From NCBI RefSeq assembly GCF_030012565.1, contig NZ_CP124621.1, positions 620,001 through 684,000 of the forward strand: a stretch of DNA of 64,000 bases. Direction: 5' to 3'. This stretch comes from Mesomycoplasma ovipneumoniae. Lineage in GTDB: Bacteria > Bacillota_I > Bacilli_A > Mycoplasmatales > Metamycoplasmataceae. A program made the translations under genes and the position numbers. Within the stretch, counting starts at the first letter, position 1. Every line of letters begins with the position of its first letter. Positions 11,090-22,750 of the stretch are shown here, piece by piece. The notes below the pieces were generated by a model. It saw only the letters and a program-made list of their open reading frames with translations. It was not told where the DNA came from and searched no databases.

Positions 11090-12631
11090 TTATTCAGCTT
11101 TTTCAATTTTAGCTGAGTCAAAATTATCAAACAAATCAAATTTATCAACTTTAGAAATTAAGAAGTAATTAATATAAGGGAAAGAAACAAATATTAATAT
11201 TTGTGTAATAAAAATTAGAAAACTACCAATATTTGTAAGCATTAAACCATTATCAGCAAAAACTCCAGCACCAGAAGAAGAATGAGCTTGTGTTGCAACG
11301 GCATAAATTTGTGAATAAATAAAGGCAGCAACGGCAATTAGAATTAAACTTGAAGAAATTATTGCCGAAATTCAATATAATTTTGGGTTAATTTTACGCT
11401 CAATTGAATTAGGATACTTTATTTTTTTGCGTGAATAGGCGACAATAATTGCCATATATACACCAAAGAAAATTAGTGAAGGGAAATTGGACATCGAATC
11501 AACAATAACATCACTACCATACCCAATTCCTGTTCCATCTTTTTTTGGAAGTTTAATAGCTAGCGAAGGGATATAAATAACCAGCGCCCAAAACACTAAT
11601 GTAATAATAAGATAAAAAATTGTAACTTTTTCATTAGAATATTTCTTTTTTAGACTATGAGCGCCAACAATTGCATTTAATTTTACAAGGTCTCTAACTT
11701 GATTTACAAATGCAGCATTTAAAGAATTAGCTACACCGTATGTTGAAATCAAAAGGAAAATAGCCACAAAAATAGTAATACCACGGGCTGCATTAGCCGG
11801 GAAAACGTCACTAATTAGACCTGAAATTGTTCCTTTATTATGCAGTGCTGATGATAAACCAATAAGAGTATAAACGCTAGCAATTAAAATCATCCCCACT
11901 GTAATAATCAAAGGGACTCTTTTACTTGCTTTTTGAACTTTATTATGAATTGAACCAACTGAAAGAAATGAATCATAAGCAAACAAAACAGCTGGAAGTG
12001 CAAGCACTAATTTTGAAAAATCAAAACTATTTTTTTCAGTTACTACAAAAGCACTAGAACCACCGGCATTATGAGTTGTTGGAAAAAAAATCCCAGCAAA
12101 GACGGCAATAATTAATGGAACAAATTTTAAAACTGTTGAAACAAGTGCAACATATCCGGAAAATTTAACAGAAACGTAATTTGTTGTTACAAATAAAATA
12201 GTAAAAAAAGCACCTAATAATATGTGCGCCCAAAACGGAAATGAAAAACTAGAGCCACTAGCTGTCTCAAAAAACCAAATTGTAATTTCAGAAGAAAATA
12301 TTCCTAAAATTAGGCTTAGCATTCCTAAATAATAAAATCCGTAACTAAATAAGACAAAATAACCACTTTTTTTGCCACCAATTTGGTAAGACCAGTTTGC
12401 TAGCCCATTCAGTTTGGTTTGTTTTAAAAAGCTAATTTCAGAAAAACTAATTGCTGCAAAAAGCGAAATTATTCCTCCAACAATTCAAGCAAAAAGTCAA
12501 GCATAACCATTATTATTAGTGGTTGCAGCGATGCTAGCATTTTTGAAAAAAATTCCGATTCCGACAACTGAGCCAACAAGCATTGATAAGGCTGCAAAAA
12601 AACCAAGTTTTCGGGCGCTTTGAATTTTCAT
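11090..12631 (-). CDS. APC-superfamily amino acid permease
   Basis: A 513-aa integral membrane protein with about 12 hydrophobic segments. The N-terminus GFFAALSMLVGSVVGIGIFFK carries the TM1 glycine motif (GSVVGIGIFF) typical of amino acid-polyamine-organocation transporters, where substrate binds at the unwound helix. The start ATG has AGGAATCTC upstream. The C-terminal tail is charged and cytoplasmic. It is divergent from the protease gene at 12774 and so shares its promoter region. The substrate cannot be told from sequence; import of host amino acids is the general expectation. Confidence 0.88.
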
Positions 12632-12693
12632 GAGATTCCTTTTTTTGATTAATTGTAAGTTGATAAAATTTTAAATATTTAAAAATTATATTG

Positions 12694-12699
12694 TATAAT
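12694..12699 (+). promoter_or_regulatory. -10 box for solo MIP gene
   Basis: TATAAT inside ATTGTATAATTTAG lies 75 bp upstream of the ATG at 12774. The same 140-bp gap must also serve the divergent permease. Confidence 0.5.
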
Positions 12700-12773
12700 T
12701 TAGAAAATCAAAGCAATTTTTTCAATTTAACATCTAAAAAATTGCTGATTTATAACTAATAGAGAGATATATT

Positions 12774-14510
12774 ATGAAAAACTTATCAAAATATCTGTTT
12801 TATTTAGGTTTTCTAAGTCCTTTTGCAGTTATAAGTTGCACTTCGCAAATTCAGTTCGTAAAAAATAATCCGCCCAAAGTTGGAAAGAATTCGCCAGAAG
12901 TTGAAACTACTCCGCCCAAAGTTGAAACTGAACCACCCGAAATTCAAACTAATCCGCCCAAAGTTGAAACTACTCCGCCAAAAGTTGAAGATAATTTACC
13001 CAAAATTGAAACTAATCCGCCAAAAGTTGAAGATAATTTACCAAAAATTCAAACTAATCCACCCAAAGTTGAAACTAATGAAGATGACCAAAAACAGCCA
13101 GAAAAAATTGATTCATTAAAACCGGGTTCTGAAAAAACAACTGACACGGAAGTTAAAATTGAAGACGAAAATGATTTTGAATCAGATGAACAAAATCAAC
13201 CTGTTTTTGATTTTGTTCAAGTAAATAGGAAATCATTCCGAAATTTCCGCATAGATTTATTGTCAGATCTTAAAGAAGATGATTTTAAAGCACCAAGCAA
13301 TCAAGTTTCAAATTATAGCCGCTATTTGCTTAGAAATTGGCAAAATGTTGTTAAAAAAGAAAACCAAAACACCTTTCTTGGGCAGAAAAATAATAATTTA
13401 AAAGTTTATTTGCTTGATAAAATGAATCCAAATTTAGTTGGTAATATTAATGCTAAACAAAATCATTTTGCTTATTTTAACCGACCCGCTTTAGGAAATT
13501 ATTATAATTTACCTTGATTTGGGTTTAATTCTGATAGTCTTGAGCAAAAAAGATTTTCCAATATTTTTACAAGAAACATGCGTTTTGCAACCGGAACAGC
13601 CGTTTTATTAAATGCAAATTCCGAAAAAGCTGCTTTTCTAACTAATGCTCACGTTATTCACACACCAGGAAATAGCAAAATCCCTTTTTGAAAATTAATG
13701 AATAAAAAAGTTGGCCAAAACGAACTAAATCCAAAACTAATCAAGTTTTTACAATATCATGATGACTTTAAGATAAAAGAACTAGATAATCGCATTTTAT
13801 TTCGACTTTTTGAGCAAGAAGAAAAAATAAAAAAAGGGCTGCCTAACTTCCCGTTTAATCGCCAAAGTAATGCAAAAATTAATGAATATATGGAAAATTT
13901 GTATCAAAATTATTTTGAACTGGCCGAATGAGACAATTACGGCTTTGACATTGCAGTTTTTTATTTTAATTACTCAAAATTTATAAGCGATGTTGATAAA
14001 CTTATAAAATTTTTTGAAGAACACCAACAAAATTTTATAAATTCAACTTACTGGCTTCAAAATGGTAAATTCCAAAATTTTGTCAAAGATTTTACTGAAT
14101 TTAAAAAATATTGACAAAAAATTTCAAAATTTCCACCTTTGAAAATTTCAGACCGGGTTTGAGATGATGGTGATTTTGACTATACAACAAAAATAGGAAT
14201 GTTTTGGGCAGATAATTTATTTTCAAAAAATGTTTTTAAAGGTATAAATTTTCGCCGAGATGCTAATGACCCTCGTTTAGTTGCCGCTAATTTTTTTGCA
14301 ACAAACGGACCTGGAGCATCAGGGAGCGGAATTTTTAATGCAGATGGTAGCCTTGCTTTTATTAATCGTTCAATTTTAACTGTAAATGGTAATGTTCATT
14401 CACTTTTTTATGATCAATTCGGGCTTACATCCCACTTAACTTCCGGAATTGCCCTAAGAGCAAGAAATTATAATTTAGTTGAAAGAATTTTGAAACTTTA
14501 CGTGAAATAA
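12774..14510 (+). CDS. MIP-type immunoglobulin serine protease lipoprotein (no MIB partner)
   Basis: A 578-aa lipoprotein: hydrophobic start with lipobox FAVISC, modified Cys at residue 22. Residues ~30-105 are about ten degenerate repeats of NPPKVET type, a proline-rich stalk. A trypsin-like catalytic set follows: His293 in TNAHV, Asp392 in GFDIAV and Ser516 in GASGSG. This matches the mycoplasma Ig protease (MIP) family, which cleaves antibody captured by MIB. Unlike the pair at 25541-30116, no MIB gene is adjacent. Reading frame spans many TGA (Trp) codons and is intact. Target may still be immunoglobulin, supplied by the distant MIB, or another host protein. Confidence 0.82.
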
Positions 14511-14540
14511 AATTCCTCTTTTTTGAGGTTTGATTCAAAC
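14456..14540 (+). repeat. Left direct repeat flanking element copy 3
   Basis: The last ~18 codons of the MIP gene and its trailer, beginning AAGAGCAAGAAATTATAATT. It is repeated at 15097-15180 with about 8 differences in 85 bases. Confidence 0.85.
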
Positions 14541-14542
14541 TT

Positions 14543-15093
14543 GAATTTGACAGTTTGATGGCAAAAATTCACTTTTTAGTGAATATAAGTAGGCAAAAAT
14601 ACCCGTAAATCCGGGTTTTTTACCTATTAAAATCAACCTTTTGCAAAAAAAAAAAAAAAAATGCTTGGTCAAAAATAAAATTGTGTTATAATAACTCTCA
14701 CTTAAGAATAATTAATAAATTTGGATTTTAGAATTAAGGGGGAATTAGTTATGTTTCTGTCATAAAAAAATCAGACAGCGCGAATTATCCATTATATTTT
14801 TAAATATGATGGTATGCCTTAAATTTCACTGTTTAGAAATCTAGAAATTAGGGTTTTTGGTTATTGTTCTTTCAAAACTTCATATGTTTTTTTAGGCTCG
14901 CTGCAAATAAAAACGAGTTTTCTATTTGCATTGAGTTTAAATAGTAGTTGTATTTTTTTATGATTTTTGTTGTTTAGTCCATAAATTGATTTTTCCAGTG
15001 TTTTAAAATAGGTAATTAACTTTTGCCAAAAAAGTTAAAAAAGTGCCCAAAACCGGAACTGTTTTAAGATTATCTCATCAAACTGGGAAACTC
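14543..15093 (+). mobile_element. Dispersed element copy 3
   Basis: A 551-bp copy with a left terminal repeat (CAGTTTGATGG) and right CATCAAACTGGGAAACTC. Tract of 17 A, TTGGTC/TATAAT, GGGGGA SD and micro-ORF MFLS-stop (ATG at 14751). P2 is weaker here. The right third is internally shortened. It is inserted at the end of the MIP gene and flanked by long direct repeats. Confidence 0.88.
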
Positions 15094-15096
15094 GGG

Positions 15097-15180
15097 AAGA
15101 GCAAAAAATTATAATTTAGTTGAAAGAATTTTGAAAGTTTATGTAAAATAAAATTCCCCTTTTTTGAGATTTAATTCAAA
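15097..15180 (+). repeat. Right direct repeat flanking element copy 3
   Basis: A second copy of the MIP gene's 3' end and trailer. It lacks an upstream frame, so it is non-coding. It contains the first arm of the intact terminator hairpin; in the left repeat that hairpin is broken. Confidence 0.85.
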
Positions 15181-15191
15181 AAAGGGGAATT
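15152..15191. terminator. Bidirectional terminator hairpin
   Basis: AATTCCCCTTTTTTGA pairs with TCAAAAAAGGGGAATT. It serves hinT on the minus strand and, before the element inserted, probably the MIP gene on the plus strand. Confidence 0.75.
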
Positions 15192-15199
15192 AGTTATTA

Positions 15200-15535
15200 C
15201 TATTCTTCTTTTTTATAAAACGGAATAATGTGAATGTGTGTGTGAAAAATTGTTTGTTTTGCATCTTTTTCGTTATTAACTTGAAGTCTAAAACCAGTTG
15301 CCCCAAGCTGCTTAACTTGTTCTAACGCTAATTTTCTTGCAATTTTTACTAAATAAGTAAGATCTTCATCGGAAATGTGGAATAAGTTTCGTGAATATTT
15401 TTTAGGCACAACTAAAAAATGTCCAGGTGAAACCGGAAACTTGTCAAAAAAAGCGATAACTTGATCATCTTCAAAAATAATTTTTGCTGGTGATTTTTTT
15501 GCAATAATATCTAAAAATAATGTTGTATTTTCCAT
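15200..15535 (-). CDS. hinT: HIT-family nucleotide hydrolase HinT
   Basis: 111 aa, the standard length of HinT purine nucleoside phosphoramidases. The histidine triad is seen as HTHIHIIPF at about residues 97-105, preceded by the PVSPGHFLVVPK block. GGGG lies before the ATG at 15533-15535. It closes the run P80 (17177-19285), P60 (15560-17161), hinT, all on the minus strand with gaps of 15-24 bp. The same association is known from M. hominis, where HinT binds the P80 membrane protein, suggesting a membrane-tethered hydrolase here too. Confidence 0.93.
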   Translation of the reverse strand: MENTTLFLDIIAKKSPAKIIFEDDQVIAFFDKFPVSPGHFLVVPKKYSRNLFHISDEDLTYLVKIARKLALEQVKQLGATGFRLQVNNEKDAKQTIFHTHIHIIPFYKKEE

Positions 15536-15559
15536 TTTTCCCCTAAAATTTTCTAAGAA

Positions 15560-17161
15560 TTAACTAATTTTTACAATTGGGTCCTTAGATTCGATTTTAT
15601 ATCCAATTGATTCAAAAAAGTTTTTAGCATCACGGAAAATTCCACCTTGATCAGCAAGATATAATGAATAAGCTAGTTTTGTTTTTTGTTCTTGGGTATT
15701 TCAAGGTGTATTTTCAAGCGAAAAGTAGACTTGTTTTGTGTTATTTTCTTCAACTATTTTATCATATAGAGGAGCTAATTTGTTATAATATTTGACCGAT
15801 ATTTTTGACAAATCAGAACTAACTGCCGCAATTCCATTATCAATTTTTGGTAAATTTTGACCTTCAGCATTTATTTGAGGATTGTAAAAGACTTTATTTT
15901 CATCCCAGCTAACATCAACATTGTAATAAAATTTTGATGAATTTATGCTAATTTCGACAAGAACACCAACAGCAAATTTATTAGCATCATTATCTTTTGT
16001 CGGAATTACGTTCTTAATTTTATATGATACTCCTGGGATCTGAGCAGGAATTTTGAGCTCAAAGTCAGAAATTTGGACTTGATCTTTAGTTTTTTTACGG
16101 TCAAAATTTGGACTTAGCTCAACAGGATACATTTTTGCTTGATTGATTAAGTTAAAGTTTTGGAAATCTTTAGCTGACCAAAGAAGATTTGAAGCTGGAT
16201 CTAAAAAACCAGATTTAGTTTGACCTTGAATTCTAAGATCATTAAATTGGAAGGATAGATCACCTAAAGAAGCATTTTGACGGTATAAAATTCCGACATA
16301 TCCAAGCAATAATGTTGTATCAATCTCGTCATTTTTACCAAGTTTTTCAAATTGTTGCTCTTTACGAGTTAATCTAGAATTAATATTTTCACTACGTAAA
16401 AGTGTGTTAAAAGTATTAGTATCTTTAATTTTTAGTTGTGAAAAAGTACTTATACTATTTGGGTCGCTTGATTCAAATTGCCAAACTTGAACCGGATTTT
16501 TTGTTAACATTAAATGAATTAGAAAAAAATCTGGTGAATTTGGATCAATATTTTGAAAAATTTGCCGTGATGTAAAGGATGTTCTTGTCGAAATACCATC
16601 TTTGTAAATTTGAGAATCTTTAATTAAATTTGGCTGATCAAGTTGAGTTAAATAAGCCTTAACTAGCAACATTTTATTTACTTCACGGGCAATTCCGGTT
16701 GAAAAATTATTGTATAAAACAATAAAAGCCTGATCATTAAAAGTCTTATTATAACCAGCTTGAGGTGATAAAAGTGCAAAATCACTTGCTGAAATTGCAT
16801 TAGTGCTTTGTAATTGGGCAATTAATTTTAAACTATAAGTTGGATCCAAACTAATTTGGTAGTTTTGGTAAAAATCAAAAGCCGCTTTTGCTTGGGTAAA
16901 AAATTGCGAATTTGTATTTGTAAATTCGCTAGCAAGTGAATTTGAACCGGTTTTGAAAATATTTTGGGCTAAAATATTTTCAACATAGGCATTTTCAACA
17001 AAATCCTTAACATCATTTGAACTTAGTTTTCGATCTTCATCAAATCTTTGTCCTGAATTAACATCAACGGTGCAAGAAACTAAAGCACTAAAAGATGTAC
17101 CTAAAACTAAGAAAAGCGGTAATTTTTTTAAAAATTTGTTTTTTTTGGGGTGATTTTTCAC
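15560..17161 (-). CDS. P60-like surface lipoprotein
   Basis: 533-aa lipoprotein: basic start, hydrophobic core and lipobox SALVSC. GTG at 17159-17161 is chosen as start because AAAGGA precedes it at normal distance; the upstream TTG is part of that SD region. The remainder is hydrophilic with no recognised catalytic motif. The frame reads through TGA at 15701 and ends at TAA 15560, not at the apparent stop. It sits between P80 and hinT and by position corresponds to P60 of the mycoplasma P60/P80/HinT complex. Confidence 0.8.
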
Positions 17162-17176
17162 AAATGTTCCTTTCAA

Positions 17177-19285
17177 CTAGCGACTAAATCGAAAAAGACT
17201 TTCAAGTTTGTCAATTATCGCCTGGCGCAACTCTTTTGATGGATCGGCTTTCAATTCTCAACGTTCTTTTTGATTATTATATCAAAAATCTGCGCTTAAA
17301 TCATTTAAAGTTGCATTGGAAATATAATCCTGTAACTTTTGGTTAATATTTAAAACTTGAGAAAGAACGTAAAAATTCAAAAAATTTTCTGATGATTGTA
17401 AAACTGAATTTAAAAAGTTGGTTTTTTCTTGCTCAACTGTTGTTTTTTTTGAATCTAAAAGTTGTTTTTGATAATTTGCATCACGAACTAAAAGCGACTG
17501 AATAAAATTATTATTCGAAATATCGGCAAAAAGTTGACTCATATTTATTGTTGAATTTTGTTTTGAGTCAACTTGATTATTAGCGCTTAATTGCAATTGG
17601 TGCGAAATTATTTTGTTAAAGTCTTCAAGACTACTAATTTTATTTAAACTCAAAACTTTCATCCCTTTTGAGTCAAGCACTAATTTCAAATTACCACCTA
17701 AATTATAAACTAAATGAGTACGATTATCATTTTCATCGGCACCAAAAGTTTCTAAAAATGCCCTTCCTGCCTGAGCAAGTTCATTATCAGAAAGCCCTTG
17801 AATGTATGAATGAAGTCGTTGATTTAAACTTCTAATTTCACTAATTGGCTTAGAATTTAACTCAGAAGGATCAACAAGTAAACTTTGGGCATTTTTAAAG
17901 AGCAAATCTTTAAGTTTTTCCATTAAAGTTTTGCTAAATAACTTTTGTTTTGTTCCACCTGAGGTTGAATTATCTAAAAAAGCAAAAATATAACCAGCTT
18001 CATTATTTGTTAGAGTTTGACTAAGTGAAGCAATCGGAAGTTGTCCTAAAATTTCAGCACTTTTTTTGTTATTTTCATAATCCAGAGTAGAAAGTAGAAT
18101 TTTATCTTGATTATTTTGAGTTGGATCAGTAGAATTTCCACCTTTAAAATTTTCAATTAATTCCAAATTATTGCTAACTTGTTCAGCAAGTGATGATTCA
18201 GAACTTGTTTTTAAAACTTTATAAGTTAAAAGTTCTTGGAGAGTTTTTTTATCAACAGTTCATGGAGATTTTGCATCTTTTGCATTTGGTTTTGCATTAA
18301 TTGAAATTTGTGAAATTTCAAAAAAGTTGAAATTTCCGGCCAAAGGTGCTTTTGGATCAAAATAAATTTCGTTAATTATTTTAGTCGGATTTACATATTC
18401 TTTAATAAAAGAGTTAGTAATAAAAGCAGAAATTTTAGGATCATTTGATGCTGAGGTCGGATTTGGACTAACAATATTTGGCCCAAAGCCGTTTTTGCCA
18501 ATCTCAATTAAGTTAGCAAATAATTTTTCGCCTTTTTTATAAACTACTTGTCCTTTTTCGTCCTTAATATCATCTTTCAAAATTCGATCTTCGATATCAC
18601 TTTTAGTAAAATTTTTATTAATTCCCAATTTAAAACGGGCAAAAGCTACATTTTGTGCTGCATTAATTGAAAGGGCTTCAACTGCTTGATCAATATTAAC
18701 AGCATTATTAAAACGTGGATCTGAATTTAAATACTTATTGAATTCAGTTTCTCAATTATTAAAGCCAAAAGTGGTTTGGTATCTACTACGCTCATCATTA
18801 AGAAAATTTCGTTGGGATTGGCGTATTTCTTCAAAGGATTGCAATGTAAAGCGGCGGGAATTTCCTTGAGTTTTGTCAGTGTTTGTGTTTTCCCAGGCTG
18901 CTTGAAAAACTTTGGATGCTTCATATTCTTGATTATATAAAAATTCAATTAAATATTTTTGAGCTTCACGGAGATCATCGCGCTGTTTTGAATTGTCAGA
19001 TTTAAAAACACTCAATAATTCTTCAACTTTGATATTTTTGTCTGCAATAGGGGACTTAAGAATTACTATATTGGATTTAGGGTCGCGAATTTCTAGATTA
19101 GTTTTAGAACCACTTGAATAAGACAAAGGAATTCCAACCCCAAGGCCAATTACAGTTAGAAAACCGGCAGTCAAAGTTATTGGAATTCAAACTTTTTTGG
19201 CTTTGGCCGGCGCTTTTTCTTGTTGTTTTTTTCTTGAATCTGAATTCAAATTGGCAATCTTTTGAAATATATTTTGCTTTTTCAT
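17177..19285 (-). CDS. P80-like membrane protein
   Basis: 702 aa. A basic cytoplasmic N-terminus (residues 1-31, many Lys/Gln/Ala) precedes one membrane span (about 32-55, from VWIPITLTAGF to GIPLSYSS), then a long extracellular domain. There is no lipobox, so the N-terminus stays inside, which fits a docking site for HinT as reported for M. hominis P80. It reads through several TGA (Trp) codons. First gene of the P80-P60-hinT operon; AAGGAT lies before the ATG. The large domain has no motif I recognise. Confidence 0.78.
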
Positions 19286-19443
19286 AAATAAATCCTTAAT
19301 TTGTACTAAAACTCAAAATTATATTATAATTTAGTAACATTAAAAAACATTTTTTCAACTAGAAAAAACACTTATTAAAATATTATATAATTTTAGCATT
19401 TTTTATATAATTTTGCTGAAAATATTGCAAATTTGGTTTAAAT
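19286..19443. promoter_or_regulatory. Divergent promoter region
   Basis: A minus-strand TATAAT (within AAATTATAATATAATTTT) faces P80. Plus-strand TATAAT copies near 19383 and 19402 face the HAD-CoaE gene. No operator-like palindrome seen. Confidence 0.5.
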
Positions 19444-20787
19444 ATGTTCTATAAAATTGCTTTTATCGATCTTGATGGTACCCTTTTAGACATTGGCAAG
19501 GGCAAAAATGCCCAAATTTCAGATACAAATTTGCATTCAGTAAGAAAATTATCTAAAGAATGTAAAATTGTAATTTCAACAGGAAGAAAATTTTCACCTG
19601 ATATTGTTAATATTGGCGAAAAAATTTCAGCAAATTTTTATGTCTGTCAAAATGGCGCCGAAATTTATGACCAAAATTTAAATTTAATCTTTGAATCCTC
19701 CATTAATCAAAAAATTGTAGAACAAATTCTCGCTTTTGCAAAAAAGTGAAATGTTTCAATTTCATTTGATTCAAAAGTTATTTTTTCACATTCAAAAAGT
19801 TTTTTGAAACTTTTTTCAAAATTTTTTTCAAATTTTGAAGTAAAAAACATTAACAAAGTTGACTTACCAAAAAGTGTCAAAAAAATTTTGATTTTTTCAC
19901 CTAATTTTTTTAAAATAAGTAAATTTAGAAAATTACTTGAAGAATTTTTTTCTGAAAAAATCCAAGTTTATACTATTGAAAAGGGATTTGTTATTGAAAT
20001 TACCGATTTTAACGCCTCAAAAGGTCAAGCCGCCGTTTTTATCTCAAAAGTTGCTAATATGTCACTAAATTATTCATTTCATATTGGCGATTCTGAAAAC
20101 GATATTTCAGCAAAAAATGTTGTCAACACGTTAATTTTGATGAAAAATTCGCCCAGAAAACTAAAAAAACACGCTCATATTGTCGGCTATAAAAGGAAAT
20201 TCGGGGTGGCAAAAGCGCTTGAAAATTTCATTTTCAAGCCAAAATCTATTGCTATAGTTGGGTTTTATGCAAGCGGAAAAACAACTTTTTTAAAAGCGGT
20301 TGAAAAATTTGGATATTCTGTTTTATATACAGACGAATTTTATTTTAATTGTTTTTTAGAAAATAAGCCATGTTTTGAAATAATTAAAAAGTTTAAACCT
20401 GATTTTATTCATGACAACATCCTTGATAAAAATAAACTTCGTGATTTTATGGTTGAAAGTCAGCAAAATCGTGACTTTATTGAACAGAAAATCTATCCAA
20501 TTTTAGAAGAACATTTAAAAAGCAATTATTATCATTTTGTCGAAATACCTAATTTATGGACAAAAAATGCAGATTTTCACGCCTTTTTTTGAAAAACTGT
20601 CTGAATTAGCACTTCGAAGAAACAACTACTTTTAAACATTAAATCCAAAAAGGTCAAAAAAGAAGTTTGACAAAAAAACCAGGCATTAAATGGCAATAAA
20701 ATAAAATTTTATAATGTCAAAATCTCAAATTCAAGGTGAAAAAGGCCATCATTTTTCCCAAAATTTTTCACCAAAATTTTTAAATAG
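19444..20787 (+). CDS. coaE: HAD-IIB phosphatase fused to dephospho-CoA kinase
   Basis: 447 aa, two domains. Residues 1-260 are a Cof-type HAD hydrolase: FIDLDGTLLD with the catalytic Asp pair at the N-terminus, STGRK, and IGDSENDIS near residue 218. From about 268 to the end is a P-loop kinase: IAIVGFYASGKTT (Walker A 273-281), then YTDEFYF and a C-terminal region with LRDFMVESQQNRDFIE and EQKIYPILEEHL, resembling the hydrophobic/HP part of CoaE. CoaE phosphorylates dephospho-CoA to CoA. The following genes are dnaB- and dnaI-like, as near coaE in Bacillus, which supports the CoaE call. The frame crosses TGA at 19747 and several near the end. The HAD substrate is unknown. Confidence 0.78.
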
Positions 20788-20807
20788 GGCTACAATTTCA
20801 CTTTGCT

Positions 20808-21773
20808 ATGCATTCCTGTTATGTAATTTCAAATTCTGATATTGATCAAAATGATTTAAATAATTTGTTATATTTTTATTTTCCCGTTGTTAAATTTCAA
20901 GGTTATCTTTTGTTCCAATATTTTTTAACTATCAAAAACACAAACGAGCCAATTAACTTTGATTTTTTGGACAAAATTTACAGTATTAGTCTTGATAATT
21001 TTAATAAAACTCGTGAAATTTTGGAATGTCTAAATTTAATTCAAACCTTTTATGATTCCCAAAAAGAAAAATATTTTATTGAAATAAAAAAACCTTTAAA
21101 TTCTGAGCAAATTGACAAAAATCCTTATTTAAAACCGCTAATCACTGAAAAAATTACTGATAAAAGATACTTGAGTTTGATATCAAAATTCAAAAATAAT
21201 TTTGAAAAATTTGACTCTAGACAAATTGAGACTGACAATTTCCATAATCTTTCAAAAAAATTTTATGAAATTTTTGGACAGAATAACCAAAACATTTCAA
21301 CTATTTTTAACTGTGTTAAAAATACTGACAACAATGAAGCAAAAAAAGAACTAAACTTTGAAAAATACCACTTGTTTTTAACTGGATATTCAATGAAACC
21401 GCGACTTCGGAATTCACTGTTAAAATATGTCGAAGAAAGAAGTTTTTCTAATTGAGCAATTAATAATGTTATTGAATATTGTTTTAAAGTTGGTAATCAA
21501 GTAAAATTTAATTATATTAAAAAGATTCTTGATAGTTTGTGAGATGATCAAATTATTAGTGGCGCAGATGTTGAGCTTGAACTTGAAGAGATTTTTAGAA
21601 CAAAAATTAAAAATAAAAATAAATCTGAAAGTGCAAAAACTAAAAAAATAATTGACCCAGAATCAAGTCCTAAAAAAATCGCTAAGACAAAAAGTCCTAA
21701 AAAATCAAAAGTTGAAGCACCTGAAATGATAAATGCAATTTCCTGATTTATTGATGAAAATGAAATTAATTAA
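20808..21773 (+). CDS. DnaB-like replication initiation protein (DnaB/DnaD superfamily)
   Basis: 321 aa, hydrophilic, with a basic tail (KTKKIIDPESSPKKIAK). Low-complexity sequence makes recognition partial. The C-terminal segment about residues 200-250, with SFSNWAINNVIEYCFKVG followed by NYIKKILDSLW, fits the DnaD-like helical domain (YxxxIxxxW-type motif) that binds DNA and helps load the helicase in Firmicutes. Position between coaE and a DnaI-like gene matches Bacillus gene order. No strong SD; the start ATG follows the preceding stop by 20 bp. Confidence 0.65.
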
Positions 21774-21787
21774 AAACTAAGTAAAAT

Positions 21788-22750
21788 ATGACAGAAATTC
21801 ACCCAAAAACTAAAAAAACAACTAGCAGTAATTCCAACAACAAAGAGATAGCAAAATCACTTATTAACGTTTTAGAAAAAATTTTAACTAATGATGATCA
21901 TGATAGCTCTAAAAATAATCAAGTTGTTAAAAATGATAAAAATGAGCTTAAAAATAGTCAAATATTAGCAAATTTAGATGAAAAATTTTTAGACTTAACT
22001 TATGAATCAGCGCTTAAAAATCCAAAATTTGCCAGTTGAATTAAACAACTCAAAATTGATAAAAATGAGTATTACGAAAATTTAGACCTTTTTTGGCGCG
22101 CAACTGAGTGAGAAAAGTTTCCTAATTACAAATTTGAAATAATAAGAGCACCTGAAACAAGAAAACTTGAAGAAAAATGTGTTTTTCTCTGATCAGAAGA
22201 CAATAAAAAATGAGCTGAATTTTTACTTTTGCCAGAAATAAGTTTTCCTAAATTTAAAGATTTTGTCAAAATTATGAAGCAACTCAATGTTGGAAAATTT
22301 GGCCAAATTTTACCTTTATTAGAAAAGTTTAAGCTTTATTTAAATAAAAACAAGGTCAGCGAAACTTTGGTTTACTGAACTAATTGAGATAGTGTTTCAC
22401 AAACCTTACTTTTGAAATCTTTTACAGTTTTTTTTGCACTTCGAAAAATTAATGTCGGCTACTTTAACTTGTCTGAAATTTGCCAATTTATTACCGAAAA
22501 CAAGACAAAATTAACGAAAAAATTAAAAAATGTTGATGTTCTAATTGTTGAATTAGATATAATTAGTAATTTTACAACTTGATTTTTGGCTGAATTAGAA
22601 AAAGTTATTGCCGAAAGAATAATCACAAATAAACTTACAATTTTAAGTTTTGATTCTGATTTTTATAACAAAAGTGGTAATCAAAAAATTGCTAACCTTA
22701 TTAAATATCACGGCATAAATGGCTTTGACTGACTAAATGAGAATAATTAG
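21788..22750 (+). CDS. DnaI-like helicase loader, degenerate ATPase
   Basis: 320 aa, starting 14 bp after the DnaB-like gene. The N-terminal ~70 residues are charged and low complexity. The C-terminal half has AAA+-like order: WTNWDSVSQTLLLKSFTVFF where Walker A would lie, YFNLSEICQFI, VDVLIVELDIIS at Walker B, then LTILSFDS. The P-loop glycines and lysine of GxxGxGKS are absent. DnaI/DnaC loads replicative helicase at the origin; this copy may bind without hydrolysing ATP. Call rests on synteny and weak similarity. Confidence 0.55.

Noticed and set aside
12880..13119. 79-codon Lys-rich ORF over the proline-repeat stalk
   Set aside because: A frame-shifted shadow of the NPPKVET repeats of the MIP lipoprotein.
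640..15100. CRISPR-like or phage array from the repeated units
   Set aside because: Repeats are ~450-670 bp with terminal inverted repeats and are dispersed, not short spaced units; no cas genes.
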